From Fibrobacter succinogenes (GTDB lineage: Bacteria > Fibrobacterota > Fibrobacteria > Fibrobacterales > Fibrobacteraceae): a stretch of DNA of 64,000 nucleotides. Shown in pieces: positions 24,890-34,102 of the stretch; within the stretch, counting starts at the first letter, position 1, and each line of letters begins with the position of its first letter. Where the stretch lies: assembly GCA_902779055.1 (NCBI GenBank), contig CACZAD010000007.1:310001-374000 (forward strand), read 5' to 3'. A program made the position numbers and the translations under genes. A model generated the notes under the pieces. The model did no database searches and was not told the origin of the DNA. It worked only from the letters and a program-made list of their open reading frames with translations.

Positions 24890-26614
24890 ATGAAGTCGTT
24901 TTTTAGCAAAGGGGCTGAATTCTGTTGTTGGGGAGCTTTGCTCTTGGTGCTTGTTTTGTTGGCAGCTTGTGCTGACGACAATGAAGGGAACGCCATTGGT
25001 CCGGATGTACAAAATGAAAAAAGTTCAAGCAGCTTTTCGAGCAGTAGCCGTAATGGGGGATCTCGGATAATTTATGGCTTTGCCCAAAAAACGCCTTTTG
25101 TAGACAGCTCCGTTGTACAGTTGACTGCATTAGATGAATCGACTCTAGAGCCGGTTGGGGCGCCTTTTACGGGAATGGTGGATGGGGGCTTTAGCCGTTA
25201 TTCGGTGAAGGTGGATTCGTTGGAGTCTCGGTATGTCCAAATTTCTGTGACAGGAGATGTCCTTGGTTATAATAGCTTGCCGTTAGAAAAGGTGTTTACT
25301 TTGTACGCTATTGCAGATTTGGATTCTCGTGATTCAGTCAATGTCAACTTGCTGACGCACTTGGAATTTGAACGTGTCCGAAAACTAGTCCGCGATGATA
25401 AGCTTGCATTTGCCGAAGCAAAAAAGCAGGCCGAAAAAGAACTCTTTGAAATCTTCCATGTTGCGTTGAAAGATGGTGTAAACCTTGGTGTTGCCGAAGA
25501 TTGGAGCCTTTTTGGGGATAGTCTCGGTGACCAGGTATTGATGGGGTTGACTGTTGTTTTTGACAGGTACAAGGATTCTGCTGTTGACGCCTTTATAGGT
25601 GATTTTGCCAAGAACGGTAAATCGGTGGATGATTCTACAATTTATCAGATTGCAAAAATCGCTTTTAATAGAGGCGTTGTCACGGTGTCGGGAGATGTTT
25701 ATTTGCCGACTGAGCTGAATCGCTTCCGTGATAGTTTTAATCGCTGGAAAAGCGTTTATGGCACTGGATTCGATATGACATCCATTGCTTACCACGGCAT
25801 GATTCCTGAATTTGAAAAGACGGTTGAAGATTTTTGGCGTGGGGAATTTGGCCTTGGGGAGTGCGATGCGGAACATCTAGGAACTGTCGGAAAAACGCGA
25901 TACGATGAGTTTTACACTTGCGCTTATGATGTTTTGGTGGGTTCTTTGAGCCGTTCCGATTATTATTGGCGTGTAGCAAATAGCTTGGAAGCCAATTCCT
26001 ATGGAATAAAATGCGACAGTACGGACTATTTAATGACTCCGGGAGGAGTGAATTCTTCTTTGATTGTGTGCGATTTTGGCAAATGGCGTTATGCGCTGGA
26101 TGTCGAAAAACAGACGGGATTATGTACAAGTGAAAATGAAGGCTCCCTTGAAGATACGGATAAATACGGCTATGTCTGCAAGTCAAATAAGTGGGAGGTC
26201 TTTACCGATACGCTTGAAGACGGACGCGATGGTAAGCGCTATGCCTATCGCAAGGCGGTCGGCCTTTATTGGATGATTGATGATTTGGGCGATACAACGT
26301 TTGCGTGGGCGGATGTGCAGTGCCCTGAGGGGTGGCGCTTGCCTACTTATGAGGAATCGCTTGATTTGCAGGAAAAATTGGGAGGCTGGAGGAGTCCGTC
26401 AAAAGATGGACATCAAATGAATTTTATTGATGGATCGCATTCCTTCAATATGTGGTGGACCTCAAAAGAATCAGAGGAAGCTGATTCGCTTGCAATAGCG
26501 TTTGTTGCTGAATATAGACCCATGGATTATCAGCAGGCTCAGTACTTTTCGCTGACGTCCCGGAGTGAAAGTAAGAGCCTCGAGTGCCGTGTCCGCTGCG
26601 TCAAGGTTCCGTGA
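24890..26614 (+). CDS. FISUMP-domain lipoprotein
   Basis: 574 residues from ATG 24890, preceded by AAGGGGG; an upstream in-frame ATG at 24815 overlaps the pth terminator and was rejected. Signal peptide with lipobox LLAAC (Cys27), a serine-rich linker (SSSSFSSSS), then a beta-rich region (VYGFAQKTPF-like, VQLTALDESTLEPVGAPFTG) that looks like a carboxypeptidase-regulatory-like fold. The last 130 residues carry the FISUMP pattern: DGKRYAYRKAVGLYWMIDDL, CPEGWRLPTYEESLDLQEKL, and a final CRVRCVK. The mature protein is surface-anchored; function unknown. Confidence 0.75.
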   Translation: MKSFFSKGAEFCCWGALLLVLVLLAACADDNEGNAIGPDVQNEKSSSSFSSSSRNGGSRIIYGFAQKTPFVDSSVVQLTALDESTLEPVGAPFTGMVDGGFSRYSVKVDSLESRYVQISVTGDVLGYNSLPLEKVFTLYAIADLDSRDSVNVNLLTHLEFERVRKLVRDDKLAFAEAKKQAEKELFEIFHVALKDGVNLGVAEDWSLFGDSLGDQVLMGLTVVFDRYKDSAVDAFIGDFAKNGKSVDDSTIYQIAKIAFNRGVVTVSGDVYLPTELNRFRDSFNRWKSVYGTGFDMTSIAYHGMIPEFEKTVEDFWRGEFGLGECDAEHLGTVGKTRYDEFYTCAYDVLVGSLSRSDYYWRVANSLEANSYGIKCDSTDYLMTPGGVNSSLIVCDFGKWRYALDVEKQTGLCTSENEGSLEDTDKYGYVCKSNKWEVFTDTLEDGRDGKRYAYRKAVGLYWMIDDLGDTTFAWADVQCPEGWRLPTYEESLDLQEKLGGWRSPSKDGHQMNFIDGSHSFNMWWTSKESEEADSLAIAFVAEYRPMDYQQAQYFSLTSRSESKSLECRVRCVKVP

Positions 26615-26695
26615 TGGCATTCTTAAAGCCGGGGCGTTACGGGGCGGCGACTGAGCGCCCGTTCGAAGGGGTGGAGAGCGACGTAGTGCGAACCA

Positions 26696-26717
26696 GGGGG
26701 AGGCTTCCCCCTTTTTT
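26696..26717 (+). terminator. Terminator upstream of guaB
   Basis: GGGGGA / TCCCCC stem (26696-26701 with 26706-26711), loop GGCT, then six Ts. It closes a 200-bp gap that otherwise has no gene. Confidence 0.75.
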
Positions 26718-26769
26718 AAACGCTAACGAATAACCACTTTTTTACACATTTCTAGCGGTTTAGAGCTAG

Positions 26770-28275
<1,506 letters not shown>

Positions 28276-28284
28276 TCACTTAAT

Positions 28285-28310
28285 GTCACCCCGCACTAGT
28301 GTCGGGGGCG
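28285..28310. repeat. Degenerate copy of the CCCCGG palindromic repeat
   Basis: GTCACCCCGCACTAGTGTCG then GGGGCG: CCCCG / CGGGG arms around a CACTAGTG palindrome. Related to the units at 3711 and 11371. Confidence 0.5.
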
Positions 28311-28327
28311 CGTTATCAAAAACTTCA

Positions 28328-28361
28328 ATCCGCTGCATACAAGTTGCAGCGGATTTTTTTA
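28328..28361 (+). terminator. Rho-independent terminator of guaB
   Basis: ATCCGCTGCA / TGCAGCGGAT perfect 10-bp stem (28328-28337 with 28345-28354), followed by a T-run. Confidence 0.9.
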
Positions 28362-28406
28362 TATTGGTTATAAATAAAATCTTATAAATAAAAGAAGGAG
28401 TTGAAA

Positions 28407-29135
28407 ATGAGAAACCTTAAGTTGTTCGTTGCGTTGGCCTTGGCTGGCCTTGTTTTTGCCGGCTGTTCGGCTTCAAAGCAGCACAAAGATGCTTCGTGGA
28501 CGGCGAAACCTTCGAATTTGCAGGTGGTGTTCACTGCACCTGTTGTCGTAGATTCGATAAAGGATAATTGTCCGATGTTCCCTTGGTATTATACCCCTTC
28601 AATTCTTCCTGGGAAAGATCTAAGACCTATATGTGAGAAGGATTCTCTTATGCTGCCCGATGAAATGAAAAAGATGTCGGAGTGGTTTTTGAGCAATGTC
28701 GATAATACACTTAAGTTCAATTCAAGTTCTCATTATAAGATCAGTGAAATTTCTAAGGATCTTGTTTCTTACTCCGAAAAAGATGCTGATGGCGAAAAAC
28801 TTCGTGTTCCTATGCTGAAATCCATGTCTGATAGTGCCGATGTTTATATGGTTTTGGATAGTATTCAGTTGAAGTCCAATATCCAGGTAAGGGAAGGTGT
28901 TGTCACAACGTTGGGGTCTGTTGGTATGATGGTTGGAACGACCGTAAATGATAATTGCGTGTATATATCGGCTTCATACGCTTTTTACGAGGTGAAAACC
29001 GCAAAACCGTTGGATTATGGTTATCTGGAAGAATCCCAGTGCTCAGACCAGAATGTAATTGAGCATGACTGGCAGAATGTTTTACGAGACTTGATTCTGC
29101 ATATGATAGACAAAACTCCAATCGCGCAGTTTTAA
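28407..29135 (+). CDS. Lipoprotein of unknown function
   Basis: 242 residues from ATG 28407, with AAGGAG 6 bp upstream; an in-frame TTG at 28401 abuts that ribosome site and is rejected. The signal (MRNLKLFVALALAGLVFAGC) has a lipobox at Cys20. The mature domain has no motif I recognise; features are a Cys-containing loop (CPMFPWYYTPSILPGKDLRPIC) and alternating beta strands ending in KPLDYGYLEESQC. Periplasmic outer-membrane anchorage is likely. A terminator follows. Confidence 0.65.
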   Translation: MRNLKLFVALALAGLVFAGCSASKQHKDASWTAKPSNLQVVFTAPVVVDSIKDNCPMFPWYYTPSILPGKDLRPICEKDSLMLPDEMKKMSEWFLSNVDNTLKFNSSSHYKISEISKDLVSYSEKDADGEKLRVPMLKSMSDSADVYMVLDSIQLKSNIQVREGVVTTLGSVGMMVGTTVNDNCVYISASYAFYEVKTAKPLDYGYLEESQCSDQNVIEHDWQNVLRDLILHMIDKTPIAQF

Positions 29136-29142
29136 ATAAGAA

Positions 29143-29170
29143 AACGCAGCTTCGCCAGGCTGCGTTTTTT
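29143..29170 (+). terminator. Terminator after the 28.4-kb lipoprotein gene
   Basis: AACGCAGC / GCTGCGTT stem (29143-29150 with 29159-29166), 8-base loop, T-run to 29170. Confidence 0.9.
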
Positions 29171-29198
29171 GATGTATATTAAGAAAAAGTGCTTTTTG

Positions 29199-29252
29199 AA
29201 AAGGAGATGCCCAGTCATCCTGGAACGAAGTGACGGGATCTGTGGGTATGAC
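29199..29252. repeat. Dispersed AAAAGGAGATGCC repeat
   Basis: Begins AAAAGGAGATGCC like the copy at 11300, then TCATCCTGGAACGAAGTGAC, the reverse complement type of the GCTTCGCTCCAGGATGAC unit at 51697-51724, and ends in ATGACC. It lies just upstream of the expansin-like gene. Confidence 0.6.
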
Positions 29253-29268
29253 CGCAAGGTAGTTTTTT

Positions 29269-30255
29269 ATGAATTATAGGTTGCGTTCTAGTTGGCTGTT
29301 GGCGGTGGTGCTTGCAGGTTCGCTTGCGGTTCCGTTTGCGTTTGTGGCGTGTGGCGATTCGTCTGATGGATCGCCGGTTGCCGTGGGCGATGTCTCCTCT
29401 TCTTCGCAAGAGTCTTCATCTTCTGAAAAGCTCGCAAGTTCAAGCTCGGTGATTTCTGCAAGTTCATCGTCGGTGAAGCCCGCAAGTTCCAGTTCCGAAA
29501 AGGCCGCGGAGTCGTCGGATAGCGGTGTTTGCACGAACTGCGATAGCTATACGGCTGCAGACCCGGTACTTGTAGAAAATGGCGGCAAGGGCTCCGTGAC
29601 GACTTACGGGAGCGTTACCGCGAAAGAAACGAGTCTCGGCGGCGCCTGCAATTACGGACAGACGAATATTCAGTATTATGCGGCCATCCACGTGAATGTT
29701 TCTCCGGGCGATGATGAAGGCCCGTGGGATGGCGGAATGGCTTGTGGTGGCTGCGTTCACGTGAAGGCTAAAACGCCGGATGGCTGGAAAGAAGTGACTG
29801 TGCGCATTACGGACCGTTGCCTGGATGCAAATTGCGGTGTGGATTTGGGCGGTGCGCCCGCTAGCGACATTATGGGAATCCAGGTCGGCCGCTATTACGG
29901 CGAATGGGAATTCGTGAGCTGCGAAGGTGTCGAAGGCGTGTGGGGCGACTCTACATCCATTTGGGTCAAGGAAGGCGCTAGCACGTACTGGAGCATTATT
30001 CAGGTGCGCAATCCGAAAGATGCTGTCCGCAAAATCGTGTTCAACGAGTTGGATGGCGGCAAAACCTATCCGCTTGAATTTGTTGTCGGGACGGAAAACT
30101 TTTGGGCTGTCCCGAAGGAAATTTTGCAATCGGAAAAAAGTTACAGTGTAGTCGTTACTTATCGTAGCGGTACCGATGACGAATGGGTTTTAAAGGGTTC
30201 TGATTTGGCGGTTCCCGAAGCGAACCTTTATCTGTACGAACACCGGAATGAATAA
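29269..30255 (+). CDS. Expansin-like lipoprotein (DPBB plus C-terminal beta domain)
   Basis: 328 residues: signal with lipobox FVAC (Cys28), a serine-rich linker (about 43-85), then a double-psi beta-barrel. The barrel shows GGACNYGQ, MACGGCVHV, the acidic-site motif VRITDRCLDANCGVDLGGAP (expansin TDxC type) and DIMGIQVGRYYGEWEFVSC. The C-terminal 110 residues (VKEGASTYWSIIQVRNPKD, then KIVFNEL) look like the expansin carbohydrate-binding domain. Expansins loosen cellulose-pectin contacts without hydrolysis. Lipid anchorage to the cell surface is unusual for the family. It is followed by two tandem terminators. Confidence 0.78.
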   Translation: MNYRLRSSWLLAVVLAGSLAVPFAFVACGDSSDGSPVAVGDVSSSSQESSSSEKLASSSSVISASSSSVKPASSSSEKAAESSDSGVCTNCDSYTAADPVLVENGGKGSVTTYGSVTAKETSLGGACNYGQTNIQYYAAIHVNVSPGDDEGPWDGGMACGGCVHVKAKTPDGWKEVTVRITDRCLDANCGVDLGGAPASDIMGIQVGRYYGEWEFVSCEGVEGVWGDSTSIWVKEGASTYWSIIQVRNPKDAVRKIVFNELDGGKTYPLEFVVGTENFWAVPKEILQSEKSYSVVVTYRSGTDDEWVLKGSDLAVPEANLYLYEHRNE

Positions 30256-30259
30256 AAAA

Positions 30260-30287
30260 ACGGCGCCTTGGAGGGCGTCGTTTTTTT
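30260..30287 (+). terminator. First terminator after the expansin-like gene
   Basis: ACGGCGCC / GGCGTCGT stem (30260-30267 with 30274-30281), loop TTGGAG, seven Ts. Confidence 0.85.
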
Positions 30288-30295
30288 ATGAGAGC

Positions 30296-30323
30296 CGCGG
30301 CTTTTTAAAGCCGCGCTTTTTTT
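30296..30323 (+). terminator. Second tandem terminator after the expansin-like gene
   Basis: Perfect 9-bp stem CGCGGCTTT / AAAGCCGCG, loop TT, then C and seven Ts. It overlaps the gatA stop and blocks read-through into that convergent gene. Confidence 0.85.
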
Positions 30324-31740
30324 ACTTGTTCAAACGTTCCGTTGCTTCGGCGACGGCGAGCAAGTCTGCTTCCTGGAACGGCTTGCCTATCCACTGGAGG
30401 CCAACCGGGAGTCCGCCTGCCATACCGCACGGAACGCTCACGCCCGGGAGACCGGCGAGGTTCAAGCTGACGGTATAGATGTCGGAGAGGTAAACAGCCA
30501 TCGGATCGGATTCGTTCATACCGCACTTGAGCGGGAGACCCGGCATCGTCGGGCTTGCAATCACGTCGCAGGTCTTGAATGCTTCGGTGAAGTCGTCCGT
30601 GATGAGACGGCGAACCTTCTGGGCCTGCACGTAGTAAGCGTCATAGAAACCGGCGGAGAGAACGTAGCTTCCGAGGAGGATGCGGCGTTGCACTTCCTTG
30701 CCGAAACCTTCACTGCGGGACTTGGCGTAAAGGTCGAAAAGTTTGCGGGCTTCGGCGCTGCGGTAGCCGTAACGTACGCCGTCGTAGCGGCTGAGGTTGG
30801 AGCTTGCTTCTGCCGTTGCAATGATGTAGTAGCTGGACACTGCGTAGCTGATGTGCGGGAGGCTCACTTCCTTGATCGTGGCGCCTTCGGCTTCCATCTT
30901 CTTCAGCATATTTTCGATGGCGGCCTTGCATTCTGCATCGAGGCCTTCGCCAAAGTATTCCTTCGGAACGCCGATGACCTTGCCCTTAACGCCAGTGCCG
31001 AGCTTTGCGGTAAAGTCTTCGGTCGGGCGAGTACTCGTGGTGTTGTCGTGCGGGTCAATGCCGCAGATGGCACCGAGGAGCGTTGCGCAGTCACGAACGG
31101 TTGCACCGAACGGACCAATCTGGTCGAGAGAGCTTGCGTAGGCGAGGAGGCCGTAACGGGAAACGCGGCCGTAGGTCGGCTTCAAACCGACAACGCCCGT
31201 GCAGGCTGCTGGCTGGCGGATAGATCCACCCGTGTCGGAACCGAGAGCGCAGGGAACCGTGCCAGAGGCAACGGCGACTGCGGAACCACCCGAGGAACCA
31301 CCCGGAACGCGGGATTCGTCGAGCGGATTCTTGACCGGACCGTAGTAAGAGGTTTCGTTGCTGGAGCCCATGGCGAATTCGTCCATGTTTGTCTTGCCGA
31401 CGATGATGGCGCCTGCAGCTTCGAGCTTTTCAAGAGCCGTTGCGGTGTACGGAGCAACAAAGTTGTCGAGAATCTTGGAGGCTGCCGTGGTGCGTGTGCC
31501 GGTCAAGCACATGTTGTCCTTCACTGCGACCGGGATGCCATCGAGGGCGCCCAAAGACTTGCCTTCGGCGCGGCGCTTGTCGCTTTCCTTAGCGCGTTCG
31601 AGAGCACGGTCGTTCAGCACCGAGATGTAGGCGTTCAAATTCTTAGTCGATTCAATTTTTTCGAGGGAAGCCTGTGCAAGCTTTTCGGCAGTGGTGCTGC
31701 CGCTAGCAAGTTGAGCCTGAAGTTCCTGAATAGTCTGCAT
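30322..31740 (-). CDS. gatA: Glutamyl-tRNA(Gln) amidotransferase subunit A
   Basis: 472 residues from ATG 31740, with GGAGA 7 bp upstream; an upstream in-frame ATG at 31758 was rejected. The amidase-signature triad is visible: Lys74 (VAVKDNM), Ser149 (PGGSSGGS) and Ser173 (GSDTGGSIRQPAA). GatA releases ammonia from glutamine and GatB uses it to amidate Glu-tRNA(Gln). gatB and gatC are not in the window. The start overlaps the stop of the DUF4321 gene by one base (TAATG). Confidence 0.94.
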   Translation of the reverse strand: MQTIQELQAQLASGSTTAEKLAQASLEKIESTKNLNAYISVLNDRALERAKESDKRRAEGKSLGALDGIPVAVKDNMCLTGTRTTAASKILDNFVAPYTATALEKLEAAGAIIVGKTNMDEFAMGSSNETSYYGPVKNPLDESRVPGGSSGGSAVAVASGTVPCALGSDTGGSIRQPAACTGVVGLKPTYGRVSRYGLLAYASSLDQIGPFGATVRDCATLLGAICGIDPHDNTTSTRPTEDFTAKLGTGVKGKVIGVPKEYFGEGLDAECKAAIENMLKKMEAEGATIKEVSLPHISYAVSSYYIIATAEASSNLSRYDGVRYGYRSAEARKLFDLYAKSRSEGFGKEVQRRILLGSYVLSAGFYDAYYVQAQKVRRLITDDFTEAFKTCDVIASPTMPGLPLKCGMNESDPMAVYLSDIYTVSLNLAGLPGVSVPCGMAGGLPVGLQWIGKPFQEADLLAVAEATERLNK

Positions 31741-32063
31741 TATCTTTCTCCGGACCATTTCATAATGTAAAGGGCGATGAGCATGCCAACGGCACTCAAG
31801 AGGTTTACCTTGAAACCGAAACCGAGTGCGAACTTGACAAGGTACAAATCAATAACAATCGGTCCCCCGTTGTCCGGGAAACCAAAGCTGTATTCTGCGG
31901 CGGCTGTAAAAATGTGGTGAACACTGTTGTCGTAGCCACCGGCGTTCAAGAGGACTCCGAGTTCGCCAAACAAAGCTCCGAGAGCTTCGCTCATGATGCC
32001 ACCTAAAATGAGGCCGACAAAGATGAATAGTAAGAGACGTCCTAGTGAGTTCTTGTGTGTCAT
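31740..32063 (-). CDS. DUF4321 membrane protein
   Basis: 107 residues with two or three membrane helices: LGRLLLFIFVGLILGGIMSE at the N-terminus and LVKFALGFGFKVNLLSAVGM near the C-terminus. This layout, with the FGFKVNLLSA motif, matches my recollection of DUF4321, a small membrane family of unknown function. It is translationally coupled to gatA through TAATG. An inverse TATATT box lies just upstream. Confidence 0.7.
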   Translation of the reverse strand: MTHKNSLGRLLLFIFVGLILGGIMSEALGALFGELGVLLNAGGYDNSVHHIFTAAAEYSFGFPDNGGPIVIDLYLVKFALGFGFKVNLLSAVGMLIALYIMKWSGER

Positions 32064-32070
32064 GCCCGCA

Positions 32071-32076
32071 AATATA
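32071..32076 (-). promoter_or_regulatory. TATATT -10-like box of DUF4321-gatA
   Basis: Reads TACTATATTTGC on the minus strand, 8 bp before the ATG at 32063. Confidence 0.45.
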
Positions 32077-32080
32077 GTAT

Positions 32081-32106
32081 TTCTCTCGTCTCTCGTCTCT
32101 CGTCTA
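32081..32106. repeat. CTCTCGT tandem repeat
   Basis: Three successive TCTCGTC units (CTCTCGTCTCTCGTCTCTCG then TCT). Shorter copies flank the next gene at 33268-33276 and 33296-33306. Confidence 0.7.
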
Positions 32107-32114
32107 TAATCTCA

Positions 32115-33251
32115 TTAACCTAAATCGATATCGGGTGAAACCTGTATCGTGAAGTCGGGGTAAAGCTCAGCTGCTTCGCTCTTGATGGTTTCGAGGGCTT
32201 CCTGTGCGTTCACACCGAATTTGATGACCACGTCAAAGCGCATTTCCTTGGCTTCGATGTCCACGTAAAAACCGTGCATCTGGAGCGCCCAATCGTGTGA
32301 CTTGACTTTGTCTAAAATCGTGTCGCGGATTTTGGCGGATTCGTCGTTTTGAGTGTTGTAAGAGTAAACGCCGATGGCGGTGAGGATGACGCCTGTTTCG
32401 CGATAGACCTTCTTTTCGAGCTTGCGCGTGAGGGAATCCAGGTCGGCGACAGTCATGGTGTCGGGGAGTTCCACGTGCACGGAGGCAAGTTTCTTTTCGG
32501 GACCGTAATCGTTGATGACGAGATCGTATGCTCCGTGGACGCCTTCTTCGCTGCGGATGAGGCTCTTGATTTGCTTGGTGAGTTCATTATCATTTTTCTT
32601 GCCGAGCAAGTCGCTCACGGTATCCTTCAACATTTCAAAGCCGGCTTTGACGATGAAGATGGAAATCAGAACGCCGACGTAAGCTTCGAGCGAGAGTCCC
32701 GTGAAAATAAAGATGAGTGCCGAGGCGAGAACGGAAAGTGAGAGGATGGCGTCAAAGAGCGCATCGGAGCCGGAAGCGATGAGCGAACCGGAATTCACGC
32801 GTTCGCCTTGCGATTTCACGTAACGCCCGAGGATGACTTTCACGACCACGGCGATGGCGATGATGACAAGTGAAACGGTGGAGTAGTCGGCTGCTTCGGG
32901 GTGGATGATTTTCTTGACCGATTCTACGCAAGAGGTGATGCCCGCGTAAATCACGATGGAGGCGATGACCATGGCGGTCAGGTATTCAATGCGGCCGTAA
33001 CCGAGCGGGTGCTTTTCGTTGGGCAATTTTCGCGAGAGCTTGTTGCCGACAATTGTGATGATGGACGAGAGCGCGTCCGAGAGGTTGTTCACGGCATCGA
33101 GAACGACTGCGATGGAATTTGCCATGAGGCCGATAACCGCCTTGACGCTCGCGAGAATCACATTGGTGACAATCCCGACAACGCTAGTCTTGATGATGAC
33201 TTTGTTGCGGTTTTCTTCGTTGTGCTTTTCTTCATTGCAGTTCTTTGCCAT
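32115..33251 (-). CDS. Cation diffusion facilitator (CDF) transporter
   Basis: 378 residues. Residues 25-215 hold six membrane helices with CDF features: SIAVVLDAVNNLSDALSSII in helix 2 and SGSDALFDAILSLSVLASAL in helix 5, each with the DxxxD-type metal site. GYGRIEYLTAM is the family loop. The C-terminal half is cytoplasmic and longer than usual, with the ferredoxin-like domain (LASVHVELPDTMTV) and a second similar stretch near the end (MRFDVVIKFGVNAQEAL). It exports Zn, Fe, Mn or similar using proton antiport; the metal is not certain. Confidence 0.88.
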   Translation of the reverse strand: MAKNCNEEKHNEENRNKVIIKTSVVGIVTNVILASVKAVIGLMANSIAVVLDAVNNLSDALSSIITIVGNKLSRKLPNEKHPLGYGRIEYLTAMVIASIVIYAGITSCVESVKKIIHPEAADYSTVSLVIIAIAVVVKVILGRYVKSQGERVNSGSLIASGSDALFDAILSLSVLASALIFIFTGLSLEAYVGVLISIFIVKAGFEMLKDTVSDLLGKKNDNELTKQIKSLIRSEEGVHGAYDLVINDYGPEKKLASVHVELPDTMTVADLDSLTRKLEKKVYRETGVILTAIGVYSYNTQNDESAKIRDTILDKVKSHDWALQMHGFYVDIEAKEMRFDVVIKFGVNAQEALETIKSEAAELYPDFTIQVSPDIDLG

Positions 33252-33304
33252 ATGATTCTCCTACTAAATTCTCTCGTCTGTAGCCGCTTGCGGCGTTCTC
33301 TCGT

Positions 33305-33982
33305 CTATTTTATGCTCCAGTCGATGGGTTCAAGCCCCTTGCTGATAAGATAGTTATTTGCCTTGCTAAAGTGCTTGCATCCGAAGAATCCGCGGTATGC
33401 CGAGAGCGGACTCGGGTGCGGAGCGGTGAGAATCAGGTGGCCGCGATTGGGCGCAATGAGCACTTGCTTTTTGATGGCGAAACTGCCCCAGAGCAAAAAG
33501 ACAAGGTTCTCGCGGACTTGCGAAAGTCGTTGGATGATCGTGTCCGTGAACTGCTGCCAGCCAATGCCTGCGTGACTTGCCGCCATGTGGGCGCGCACTG
33601 TGAGCGATGCGTTTAAAAGCAAAATTCCCTGGTGAGCCCAGCCTTCCAAGTTTCCGTGTGGCGGCGGCGTGATGCCGAGATCGTCGTGGAGTTCCTGGAA
33701 AATATTCACGAGGGAGGGCGGCGGCTCGATTCCGAACGGCACCGAGAAGCAAAGCCCGTGAGCTTGGCCCGGATTGTGGTACGGGTCTTGTCCGATGATG
33801 ACAGCCTTGACTTTATCGACGGGGCAATAGTCGAGGGCTGCAAAAATCTGCGGTCCGGGAGGATACACTACGTGATGCTCCGCGTGTTCCTGCAAAAGCT
33901 TTGCCTTGATTTGCTTAAAATACGGCTGTTCGAACTGGTCGGCGAGCAGTTTTAGCCAAGATTCTTCAAGTTTGACGGACAT
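33305..33982 (-). CDS. ung: Uracil-DNA glycosylase
   Basis: 225 residues, family 1 UDG. Catalytic GQDPYH (64-69, Asp66), the uracil-binding GLCFSVP, LLLNASLTV, and the minor-groove loop HPSPLSAYRGFFG with the catalytic His near 188. It removes uracil from DNA. A repeat-laden gap separates it from the CDF transporter gene downstream. Confidence 0.96.
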   Translation of the reverse strand: MSVKLEESWLKLLADQFEQPYFKQIKAKLLQEHAEHHVVYPPGPQIFAALDYCPVDKVKAVIIGQDPYHNPGQAHGLCFSVPFGIEPPPSLVNIFQELHDDLGITPPPHGNLEGWAHQGILLLNASLTVRAHMAASHAGIGWQQFTDTIIQRLSQVRENLVFLLWGSFAIKKQVLIAPNRGHLILTAPHPSPLSAYRGFFGCKHFSKANNYLISKGLEPIDWSIK

Positions 33983-34102
33983 AGGGCTATGGGGTTGTGA
34001 GGTAATGGGGTATGGGGTTTAAGTATGGCGCCGTAGGCGCGATTGTTATGCCCAGAGGGAGCCGTAGGCGACCGACCTCAAAGCGAGTGTATACGAGCGT
34101 GC
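33983..34102. repeat. Intergenic repeat block upstream of ung
   Basis: ATGGGG-type units (GGGGTTGTGAGGTAATGGGG, then TATGGGGTTT), followed by GGCGCCGTAGGCGCGATTGT and GAGCCGTAGGCGACC, which share a GCCGTAGGCG core. No gene is visible. Confidence 0.5.
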
